Shown: positions 1 to 5,784 of the stretch, piece by piece | Layout: every line of letters begins with the position of its first letter | Position numbering within the stretch: the first letter of the stretch is position 1 | Assembly (NCBI GenBank): GCA_023139785.1 | Contig: JAGLMX010000004.1 | Span: 1-15,089 of the forward strand | Direction of reading: 5' to 3' | Source of the DNA: Candidatus Aenigmatarchaeota archaeon | GTDB lineage: Archaea; EX4484-52; B79-G9 | DNA: 15,089 nucleotides | Program-made: the position numbers and the translations under genes | Notes under the pieces: model-generated | The model's database searches: none | Told to the model about the DNA's origin: nothing | Seen by the model: only the letters and a program-made list of their open reading frames with translations

Positions 1-845
1 TTGCGAAAAAGCACATAAATGTTGTTGATGCTTCCGAGTTCGCGTACTATGAGGACTTTTTGACGCCAAAGACATTGATGATTGCAATATCACAGTCAGG
101 CGAGACAGCAGACCTTCTTTCTGCAGTCAAGGCTGCAAAGAAAAAGGGCGTACAGATAGTTTCTATTGTCAATGTCATGGGCTCAACACTCATGCGCGAG
201 TCAGACTCTGCGTTGCTTATGAATGCAGGGCCGGAGATATGCGTTCTTGCAACAAAATCCTATACTTCACAGCTTGCAATACTGCACCTTTTGGCGTATG
301 CTGTGATGGACCGGTTTCCGGAGGGAAAGGAGTCTCTCAAAAAGGTTGCGGATGATGTTGATAATCTTGTGAGCGAGAAGAGCGTGTCTTCTATAAAGGC
401 GCTTTCAGAAAAGCTTAAGGACAAAGACCATGTTTATGTTATCGGGCGCGGCTTGTCTTACCCGACAGCGCTTGAGGCTGCTCTCAAAATAAAAGAAGTT
501 ACATATATTCACGCAGAGGGCTTTGCAGGCGGTGCGCTCAAGCACGGCACAATTGCATTGATTGAAGAGGGCACACCGTGCATAGTGTTCGCGCCGAATG
601 ATGAGACTTATGGTGATGTCGTAAACAACGCGCGCGAGATACAGGCGCGTGGAGGCTACATAATCGGGGTTTCTCCGAAAAAAAGCAGTGTTTTTGATGC
701 ATGGATAGAGGTTCCTGATGCAGGCGAGAATTTCCCGATTGTGAATATAATCCCTATACAGCTTCTTTCTTATTATCTGGCGGTGTTGCGCGGCCTTGAT
801 CCGGATAAGCCGCGGAACCTTGCGAAGAGTGTTACTGTGAAATAG
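1..845 (+). CDS. glmS: Glutamine-fructose-6-phosphate aminotransferase (isomerizing), C-terminal part, 5' truncated
   Basis: This is the 3' part of GlmS, which makes glucosamine-6-phosphate from fructose-6-phosphate and glutamine, the entry step to amino-sugar synthesis. The frame is already open at base 3, giving 280 visible residues; a TTG at 60 is internal, because the residues before it (ending DASEFAYYEDF) match the family. Both sugar-isomerase (SIS) domains are present: the first contains ISQSGETAD followed by the ATKSYTSQ region, the second contains the GRGLSYPTALEAALKIKE segment and the FAGGALKHG loop. The end, DPDKPRNLAKSVTVK, is the typical GlmS C-terminus. The N-terminal glutaminase domain lies outside the window, so I infer it rather than see it. 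A hairpin with a T-run follows the stop directly. The identification is firm. Confidence 0.96.
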   Translation, partial: AKKHINVVDASEFAYYEDFLTPKTLMIAISQSGETADLLSAVKAAKKKGVQIVSIVNVMGSTLMRESDSALLMNAGPEICVLATKSYTSQLAILHLLAYAVMDRFPEGKESLKKVADDVDNLVSEKSVSSIKALSEKLKDKDHVYVIGRGLSYPTALEAALKIKEVTYIHAEGFAGGALKHGTIALIEEGTPCIVFAPNDETYGDVVNNAREIQARGGYIIGVSPKKSSVFDAWIEVPDAGENFPIVNIIPIQLLSYYLAVLRGLDPDKPRNLAKSVTVK

Positions 846-846
846 A

Positions 847-874
847 GCGCTTGTCGTAGACAGCGCATTTTTTT
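847..874 (+). terminator. Hairpin plus T7 terminator after glmS
   Basis: GCGC-T-TGTC (847-855) pairs with GACA-GCGC (859-866), leaving one bulged T and a 3-nt loop, and is followed by seven T residues (868-874). It begins two bases after the glmS stop. The T-run alone could terminate archaeal RNA polymerase; the hairpin makes the site more convincing. Confidence 0.6.
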
Positions 875-886
875 CTTGCAAAAACA

Positions 887-894
887 TTTATATA
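887..894 (+). promoter_or_regulatory. TATA box of the HTH-MNT/HEPN operon
   Basis: TTTATATA is centred about 25.5 nt before the ATG at 916, the archaeal TATA-to-start-site distance. The mRNA would therefore begin at or next to the start codon (leaderless). No Shine-Dalgarno sequence precedes the ATG, which agrees. Confidence 0.7.
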
Positions 895-895
895 C

Positions 896-920
896 ATGAA
901 AACCAATTCATATCTATGAA
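896..920 (+). promoter_or_regulatory. Overlapping dyads covering the start site: candidate autoregulatory operator
   Basis: Three half-sites alternate between the TATA box and the first codons: ATGAA (896-900), TTCAT (907-911) and ATGAA (916-920). They form ATGAA-N6-TTCAT and the tighter TTCATA-TC-TATGAA (907-920). A dimeric winged-helix protein bound here would cover the predicted transcription start. The first protein of the operon carries such a domain, so autoregulation is a reasonable inference. The dyads themselves are directly visible. Confidence 0.45.
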
Positions 921-1470
921 AACAAATTCACGCGAAAGTATTATCTGGAAATCCAATGTTGCGCTCAGGCTGCTTATTTCTTTTTTTGGCACAAGCAAAA
1001 AGTTTTACGAGAAGCAGGTGCACGAAAGGACCGGAATCAGTCTTGGGGCGGCAAACAAATATCTGAAACTCCTTTCAGGCGAGAAGTATCTCCTGCTTGA
1101 AAAACAGGGCAAGATGAACTTCTTTCAGTTGAACAGGGACAATTCGATTGTAAAGTGCCTGAAAGTATCCTATAGCATGTCCTTGCCAATCGTATCTTGC
1201 TTGCGGGTTCTCGGAAAAAAGCTTGAAATCAAATTGTATCTTTACGGATCTGTTGCAAGGGGCGAGGATGATGAGAATAGTGACTGGGACATACTGGTTA
1301 TCGGGGATGTGAATATCAACAAATTGGAATCAGAAATGTCGCGTGTCAGAAAAAAAAGTAATAAAAAAATAAGCCTAACTATTTTTAAGAAAAATGAATG
1401 GCTGAAGCTTCCGGACGAAGACCCTGCTCTTTATGAGCGGATTGAAAAAGATCGAATAGAGCTGGTGTAA
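916..1470 (+). CDS. Winged-helix domain fused to a minimal nucleotidyltransferase (MNT), antitoxin-like
   Basis: This 184-residue protein has two parts. Residues about 1-75 look like a winged helix-turn-helix (the ERTGISLGAANKYLKLL stretch is the HTH, followed by a basic wing). Residues about 95-184 are a minimal nucleotidyltransferase: G111-S112, ten residues, then D123-x-D125 gives a perfect GSx10DxD metal-binding motif. In known MNT/HEPN systems the MNT protein acts as antitoxin, in studied cases by adding AMP to the HEPN partner. The HEPN gene starts one base after this stop, so the two form an operon. The ATG at 916 is chosen because a TATA box lies at the leaderless distance. The fused DNA-binding domain suggests that the antitoxin also represses its own promoter. 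The exact target is unknown. Confidence 0.85.
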   Translation: MKTNSRESIIWKSNVALRLLISFFGTSKKFYEKQVHERTGISLGAANKYLKLLSGEKYLLLEKQGKMNFFQLNRDNSIVKCLKVSYSMSLPIVSCLRVLGKKLEIKLYLYGSVARGEDDENSDWDILVIGDVNINKLESEMSRVRKKSNKKISLTIFKKNEWLKLPDEDPALYERIEKDRIELV

Positions 1471-1471
1471 T

Positions 1472-1906
1472 ATGACAACTGTTCAGGACTGCATTGATCA
1501 GGGATATTTGAGGAAGTGTGCATTTGACATAAAGCTGGTTGAAAAGGAATTGAAAGAGGCGGAGTATGATTTTGGAAAAGCGAAACATGCGCTGGAAGAG
1601 GAGGACTTCAAATGGTGTATTGTAAAAGCTTATTATTCCATGTTTCACGCTGCAAAAGCAGTCTTATTTTCATTGGGGCTTAGAGAAAAGAGGCACTTTG
1701 CTGTTGGGGTCGTTTTGGAGGATTTGGTGAAGAAAGGCAAGCTTGAAAGCAGGTATGTTGATTATTTTTCTTCTGCAATGGAATGGCGGGAAAGCGCTGA
1801 TTACAAATACACCCATTCAGAGGAAATCGCAACAGATATTGTTGCTAATACAGAAAAATTTATATTCAAGATGAAGGGCTTGTTGAACAGGAACCTTTCT
1901 CAATAG
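1472..1906 (+). CDS. HEPN domain protein (UPF0332-like), partner of the HTH-MNT gene
   Basis: A 144-residue, mostly helical protein resembling the UPF0332/HEPN family. It has the AYYSMFHAAKAVLFSLGL helix, a following KRHF segment and the late WRESADY motif typical of this branch. HEPN proteins paired with MNT genes are usually RNase toxins. Here, however, I find no canonical R-x4-6-H ribonuclease motif: the only nearby pairs are R71-x3-H75 and R105-x8-H114. It may therefore use different residues or be non-catalytic. It starts one base after the HTH-MNT stop, with a weak GGTG (1464-1467) as possible ribosome site. Its last codons overlap a vestigial copy of the proS 3' end on the other strand. 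The family call is good; the toxin role is inferred. Confidence 0.8.
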   Translation: MTTVQDCIDQGYLRKCAFDIKLVEKELKEAEYDFGKAKHALEEEDFKWCIVKAYYSMFHAAKAVLFSLGLREKRHFAVGVVLEDLVKKGKLESRYVDYFSSAMEWRESADYKYTHSEEIATDIVANTEKFIFKMKGLLNRNLSQ

Positions 1907-1937
1907 CTTCTTCCAACATAAACAACTTTCTTTGCGC
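1902..1937 (-). repeat. Direct repeat copy 1: vestigial proS C-terminal coding tail
   Basis: These 36 bases match 3288-3323 at 34 positions, with 26 consecutive identities (1912-1937). Read on the minus strand, the stretch encodes AKKVVYVGRSY and then TGA (1900-1902), which is the exact C-terminus of ProRS. It lies right after the propeller gene's stop, in a different frame from it, and has no ProRS body attached. The last codons differ only synonymously from the active copy (AGA/CGA for Arg, AGC/AGT for Ser, and a different stop). It looks like the old end of proS left behind by an insertion. Confidence 0.85.
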
Positions 1938-1948
1938 ACTCAGCCCAA

Positions 1949-3256
1949 TTAAATATCAAAAAGTTTCTTTAATTTTTTCTCGTCTTGTTTGTTTTTGTCA
2001 TTCTTTCCAATATAATAATCCTGGTTTGAAACATATGCTTTTTCCTGAAGTTCTTTGTACACGCCAAGTGCGCCAACACCAACGTATTTTTCGACATTGT
2101 TTTCAATATCAGCGATTATGTCAGCACCGTATTTTTTTAGGACATACGGCTCTGCATCCGGAGCTGTTTCATGTTCTGCTTCAAAGAGCGAGAACATAAT
2201 TTCGTCCCACCACGATGCGGCATTGATTGCACCAACTTCAACATTTACTTTTTGCGTGGCTTTCACTCTAAAGGACCACACAAGGCTGCCGTTTGTATCA
2301 ATGCATCTTAGGTTTCCGTCAAATGCTGTAAAATAAAGCAAATTATTATGGAGGATTGGGCTGTAAACAAAAAAAGGTATTTGCGTGCTGTGCGCGTCGT
2401 ACGTCCATACAAGAGTTCCTTGTTTGTCAAGAGCGTATATTTTATCTGCACCTGCATAGATTCGGTCATTCGTAATTGTGGGCGGAGTTCCTATGCCCTG
2501 GTCTGCGCGAAATTTCCAAAGAACTGCGCTGGTTTTCTTATTGAGGCAATAAAGATGCCGATCCTTGCTTCCAAAATATATTTTGTTACTTTCAATTGAA
2601 ATGCAGTTGAATGATTCTTCATTAGAGCGAAATTTCCATATTAACGCTCCTGTGTTTTTGTTAAGGGCATAAAGGCATCCGTCTGAAGCGGCTGCATAAA
2701 TTGCGTCTTCTGATATTACCGGTGCTCGTACAAGAAATTCACCGTTTGCCCTGAATTTCCATACAAGTGACCCTTCAAGGTCAAGACAGTAAAAGTAGTT
2801 GTCTGTTGAGCCAAAGTATATCCTGTTTTCTTCAATAATTGCATCTGTGATTATTTCGTTTTCTGTTTTGAATTTCCACTTAATATCATGTGTTTTTGTG
2901 GATACTGCATAAAAGTATGTGTCGCAGGAGCCAAAGTAAATTACGTCATTTTTGATGAGCGGAGAAGATACTATTATTCCGCCAGTCATGAATTTCCATA
3001 AAATTCTTTTTTCAGGGATTGAGACTACGTAAAGATTGTTGTCAAAACATCCAAAATAAAGTGTGCCGTTCGTGAGCGCGGGGGAAGACATTATTATTCC
3101 GTTTGTAATGAGGCTCCATTTTTCGAGTCCTGTTTTTGAATCCACGGCATAGAAGTATTTATCGAAAGCTCCAAAATACAATGTATTTTCGTGCAGGATT
3201 GGCTTTGTGAAAACGCCTCCGCCTTCCCCGATTTTTTTGAAATCTATTGCAGGCAT
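1949..3256 (-). CDS. Cytosolic PQQ-like eight-bladed beta-propeller protein
   Basis: This 435-residue protein consists of about eight tandem repeats of some 40 residues. Each has the pattern (I/L)YFG-x-x-D-x-x-(L/F)Y-(A/C)-(V/L) followed by a Trp-containing strand, often WKF, as in PQQ-like/BamB-type propellers. An 85-residue non-repeat tail follows, Lys-rich at its end. No signal peptide or membrane segment is visible, so it should be cytosolic; with no dehydrogenase active site evident, it is probably a binding scaffold rather than an enzyme. The frame opens further upstream, but the ATG at 3256 is chosen because earlier starts would lie inside proS. It begins 29 nt after the proS stop and is probably cotranscribed with it. 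The gene is bracketed by the proS tail repeats, suggesting acquisition by insertion. Ligand and role are unknown. Confidence 0.8.
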   Translation of the reverse strand: MPAIDFKKIGEGGGVFTKPILHENTLYFGAFDKYFYAVDSKTGLEKWSLITNGIIMSSPALTNGTLYFGCFDNNLYVVSIPEKRILWKFMTGGIIVSSPLIKNDVIYFGSCDTYFYAVSTKTHDIKWKFKTENEIITDAIIEENRIYFGSTDNYFYCLDLEGSLVWKFRANGEFLVRAPVISEDAIYAAASDGCLYALNKNTGALIWKFRSNEESFNCISIESNKIYFGSKDRHLYCLNKKTSAVLWKFRADQGIGTPPTITNDRIYAGADKIYALDKQGTLVWTYDAHSTQIPFFVYSPILHNNLLYFTAFDGNLRCIDTNGSLVWSFRVKATQKVNVEVGAINAASWWDEIMFSLFEAEHETAPDAEPYVLKKYGADIIADIENNVEKYVGVGALGVYKELQEKAYVSNQDYYIGKNDKNKQDEKKLKKLFDI

Positions 3257-3285
3257 TAAATCACAGAGGGATTTCTTAAGAAGAA

Positions 3286-4755
3286 CTAATAACTTCGTCC
3301 AACATAAACAACTTTCTTTGCGCCCTTGCCGCAGACAGCGCACTTTGCACCTGATTTTACATCTTCGTCAAATGGCATGACGCGCATTGTGGCGCCTGTG
3401 TCTTCTTTTATTTTCTCCTCGCACTTTGAGTTTTCGCACCAGGAGATTTTTGCAATCATTGCGCTGTCAATTATTTTTTTGATTTCATTGTAGTCTTTTG
3501 CGGGCTTTGTTTTTTCATCAAGAGATTTTTTTGACTTTTCAAAAAGGTTTTTTTGCAGTTCATCAAGAGATTTTTTTGCGTCTTTTGCAAGGCTGCTTAA
3601 TTTGATTATTTTCTTTTCCCCGATATCGCGGCGGACAAGAACGACTTGTTTGTTTTCTACGTCTCTTGGTCCGACTTCAATCCTGAGTGGTACGCCCTTA
3701 AGTTCCCATTCATTAAACTTGAACCCTGCGGAGTACGCGTCACGGTCATCGAGATGCGTTGAGATTCCGGCTTTTTCAAGAGACTCTTTGATTTTTTCTG
3801 CTTCTTTTAAGACTTCTTTTTTTGTTTTGTCAAAAAGTATTGGAACAATGACTGCCTGTGTTGGAGCGATTTTCGGGGGCAGGACAAGGCCTTTGTCGTC
3901 ACCGTGCGCCATGATTATTGCGCCGATAAGGCGCGTTGTAACGCCCCAAGAGGTCTGCCATACAGTTTTTCGTTTTTCGTCTTTGTCAAGGAATGTTATA
4001 TTGAATGCTTTTGCGAAGTTCTGCCCGAGATTGTGGGATGTTCCCATTTGGAGTGCTTTTCCGTCAGGCATCACAGCCTCCATTGTTGTGGTGTAAAGCG
4101 CGCCCGGGAACTTCTCGTTTTCGGTCTTTTTGCCGTTAAGTATTGCAATTGCAAGCTCGTTTTCAATCAGTTTTGTGTAGACGTCAAGAAGTATTGTCAT
4201 TGATTCTTTGTCTGCATCTTCTTTTGTTGCGTGCACGGTGTGGCCTTCTTGCCAGAGGAATTCGCGTGTCCTCAGGAACGGCCTTGGGTGCTTGAATTCC
4301 CAGCGTACGACATTGCACCACTGGTTTAGAAGCAGGGGGAGGTCGCGCCACGAGCGCACCCATTTTGAGTATGATTCATACATGATTGTCTCTGATGTCG
4401 GGCGAACAGCAAGGCGCTCTGCTAGTTTTTCAGAGCCTGCGTGAGTTACCCATGCGACTTCAGGGACAAATCCCTCGACATGCTCTGCTTCTTTTTTCAT
4501 GAGCGATTCCGGGATGAACATTGGAAAATAAACATTCTTGTGCCCGAGAGCCTTGATTTTCGCATCAACGTATTTTTGTATGTTTTCCCATATTGCGTAT
4601 GCCCACGGGCGAAGCACCATGCAACCGGATACTGATGTGTAGTCTGCGAGTTCTGCCTTTTGTATGACTTGTGTGTACCACTCGCTTAAGTCCTCTGACT
4701 TTTTGACAGCTATTCCTAAGCCGGATTCTTTTTCGCGTTTTTGTTTTTTGGACAT
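3286..4755 (-). CDS. proS: Prolyl-tRNA synthetase, archaeal/eukaryotic type
   Basis: ProRS (489 residues) charges tRNA-Pro with proline. Class II signatures are visible: motif 1 region (KNVYFPMFIPESLM), motif 2 (RWEFKHPRPFLRTREFLWQEGH), and motif 3 with GVTTRLIGAIIMAHGDDKG. An anticodon-binding domain follows, then a C-terminal zinc-binding domain with C440, C445, C472 and C475. The chain ends in GRSY. In this ProRS type the conserved terminal Tyr packs toward the active site, so the exact tail matters. There is no inserted editing domain, as expected for the archaeal form. The ATG at 4755 is chosen over a TTG at 4776 because AGGAG lies 5 nt upstream of it. It starts 17 nt after hepT and precedes the propeller gene, so the four minus-strand genes look like one operon. 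Its last 11 codons are duplicated at 1902-1937. Confidence 0.97.
   Translation of the reverse strand: MSKKQKREKESGLGIAVKKSEDLSEWYTQVIQKAELADYTSVSGCMVLRPWAYAIWENIQKYVDAKIKALGHKNVYFPMFIPESLMKKEAEHVEGFVPEVAWVTHAGSEKLAERLAVRPTSETIMYESYSKWVRSWRDLPLLLNQWCNVVRWEFKHPRPFLRTREFLWQEGHTVHATKEDADKESMTILLDVYTKLIENELAIAILNGKKTENEKFPGALYTTTMEAVMPDGKALQMGTSHNLGQNFAKAFNITFLDKDEKRKTVWQTSWGVTTRLIGAIIMAHGDDKGLVLPPKIAPTQAVIVPILFDKTKKEVLKEAEKIKESLEKAGISTHLDDRDAYSAGFKFNEWELKGVPLRIEVGPRDVENKQVVLVRRDIGEKKIIKLSSLAKDAKKSLDELQKNLFEKSKKSLDEKTKPAKDYNEIKKIIDSAMIAKISWCENSKCEEKIKEDTGATMRVMPFDEDVKSGAKCAVCGKGAKKVVYVGRSY
3288..3323 (-). repeat. Direct repeat copy 2: active proS C-terminal tail
   Basis: This is the in-frame copy of the 36-nt repeat, encoding the last residues of ProRS (AKKVVYVGRSY) ahead of its TAG at 3286-3288. 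The spacing to copy 1 is 1386 nt, and the propeller gene fills the interval. The arrangement resembles the att sites left when an element integrates at a gene's 3' end and supplies a replacement end. No integrase is visible in the window. Confidence 0.8.
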
Positions 4756-4760
4756 AGTAT

Positions 4761-4765
4761 CTCCT
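4761..4765 (-). promoter_or_regulatory. Shine-Dalgarno of proS
   Basis: AGGAG on the minus strand, 5 nt before the ATG at 4755. It decides the proS start and shows that internal operon genes here use Shine-Dalgarno initiation, unlike the leaderless first genes. It lies in the 17-nt gap after hepT. Confidence 0.75.
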
Positions 4766-4772
4766 GTTAATT

Positions 4773-5192
4773 TCAAGCAATATATTTTAGTATTTTTTTC
4801 ACAAATTCAGAAATGTCTTTTGTGTCCTTTCGCATGATTAAGAACACCTTTTTGTTGTCAACCTTTGCATAAAAATGGACAAGCAGGTTTCGAAAACCAG
4901 CCATGTCCTGGAGCTTTTCTGAAAGCGGTTTTGCGATAATATTATTTTCATGGAGGATTGCAAACACATCCTTGTAGTCTTCAGGCCTTCGAAGGCCCAT
5001 GCTGGCGATTATGTGGTTGCTTATGTCAATGCATGCTTCTATTGACTCTAGAAGGGCGTGCTTTCCGGCTAAAATAGTCCTGTAGTTTTTGAGAAATTTT
5101 TCATCTCCTTCGTTGATTATGAGTTCTATTTCTTTCATATTTCTTTCTATGACATCAATTCGAAGGTTTATGAGGAACTTATCTAATTTCAT
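4773..5192 (-). CDS. hepT: HepT-like HEPN toxin (DUF86 family)
   Basis: This 139-residue helical protein is of the HepT/DUF86 type. It carries R101-NLLV-H106-F-Y108, a perfect R-x4-H-x-Y motif. In characterised MntA-HepT systems the Arg/His pair is the RNase centre and the Tyr is the residue the MntA antitoxin modifies with AMP. The ATG at 5192 is chosen over one at 5213, since it gives the usual family N-terminus (MKLDKFL) and a 14-nt overlap with mntA rather than a longer one. The overlap implies translational coupling. proS begins 17 nt downstream, so the module is cotranscribed with an essential tRNA synthetase gene. The family call is firm; activity in this organism is inferred. Confidence 0.9.
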   Translation of the reverse strand: MKLDKFLINLRIDVIERNMKEIELIINEGDEKFLKNYRTILAGKHALLESIEACIDISNHIIASMGLRRPEDYKDVFAILHENNIIAKPLSEKLQDMAGFRNLLVHFYAKVDNKKVFLIMRKDTKDISEFVKKILKYIA

Positions 5193-5565
5193 AGCGCTCA
5201 AGCCGTTTTTCATTAAATTCTTTCATAATGTGTGAGAAATCAAGATAACTGCTGATTAGTGCGGTTTCAAAAGCGATTCGCGCTTTCTGGTTCCGTGAGA
5301 AAATTAGCGCTCCTTCTTTGAGAAGCCGTGATTTTAAAAGAAGAGGCATGGAATTTATGATTCTGACATCAACCGGCTTGCCGGTTTCCTTTTCAAGAGC
5401 TTTTGCAAGCCGGCGTTCATACAGAACAATGCCTCGTGGAATTTTTTTGAGGTACACAGCTATGTCCAGGTCGGAAAAATCCTTTTCGCCTCTTGCAAAG
5501 CTGCCGTAAACATAGGCAAAAAGAACGTTCTTGTCTGATTTCAGCGAAGTGGTTTTCAATAGCAT
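5179..5565 (-). CDS. mntA: MntA-like minimal nucleotidyltransferase antitoxin
   Basis: A nucleotidyltransferase-fold protein of 128 residues from this start. G21-S22, nine residues, then D32-L-D34 forms the catalytic GSx9DxD motif, and a later PVDVRII segment supplies the likely third acidic residue. MntA proteins neutralise HepT by adding AMP to its Tyr. The frame is open up to a GTG at 5610. I prefer the ATG at 5565 because an AATAAAT element near 5614 would place transcription start around 5588, giving a short leader that includes AGGAG (5579-5583). That AGGAG lies 13 nt away, so a TTG at 5574 is another option, and the start remains uncertain. It overlaps hepT and heads the minus-strand operon, divergent from hel308. 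Confidence 0.88.
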   Translation of the reverse strand: MLLKTTSLKSDKNVLFAYVYGSFARGEKDFSDLDIAVYLKKIPRGIVLYERRLAKALEKETGKPVDVRIINSMPLLLKSRLLKEGALIFSRNQKARIAFETALISSYLDFSHIMKEFNEKRLERYEIR

Positions 5566-5755
5566 TTTAATCAAAGTGCTCCTGCAGTCAGTTGATGTAT
5601 TGGTGCGCACATTTATTAGGCTTTTTACTTGGACTGCGCCTCCAAAAATCCTTTAATTACGGAAGTAATGCCTGTGTTTATTTAAACATTCGGTCATCGC
5701 TTTTAGTGTGGTGCATTATAATCTTGTTTTCTTTCGGCATTCACCCCCCGCCACA

Positions 5756-5764
5756 TTTTTAAAA
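5756..5764 (+). promoter_or_regulatory. TATA box of hel308
   Basis: TTTTTAAAA is centred 25 nt before the hel308 ATG (5785), with no Shine-Dalgarno in between, so the transcript is predicted to be leaderless. The remainder of the 5611-5784 interval holds the mntA promoter region and a small ATTAC-GGAA-GTAAT inverted repeat near 5655, but no gene that I can see. Confidence 0.65.
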
Positions 5765-5784
5765 GCCCTTCATAAACATAATTC

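Noticed and set aside
60..845. TTG at 60 as the start of glmS
   Set aside because: The frame is open upstream to base 3 and the residues before the TTG match the GlmS first SIS domain, so the gene is cut by the window edge.
405..887. 160-residue reading frame opposite glmS
   Set aside because: It is entirely antisense to the conserved GlmS coding sequence and has no family features.
1949..3256. Regularly spaced similar short segments as a CRISPR array
   Set aside because: The periodicity of about 120 nt comes from protein blades and diverges as coding repeats do; there are no identical direct repeats with unique spacers.
3257..3343. N-terminal extension of the propeller protein starting inside proS
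   Set aside because: The first 29 residues would be an out-of-frame reading of the proS tail, with no propeller pattern; the ATG at 3256 is more sensible.
3602..4203. Plus-strand reading frames opposite proS
   Set aside because: Shadows of a well-conserved synthetase gene, with no recognisable product.
4756..4776. TTG at 4776 as the proS start
   Set aside because: The ATG at 4755 has AGGAG at ideal spacing; the TTG would overlap the hepT stop and has no such site.
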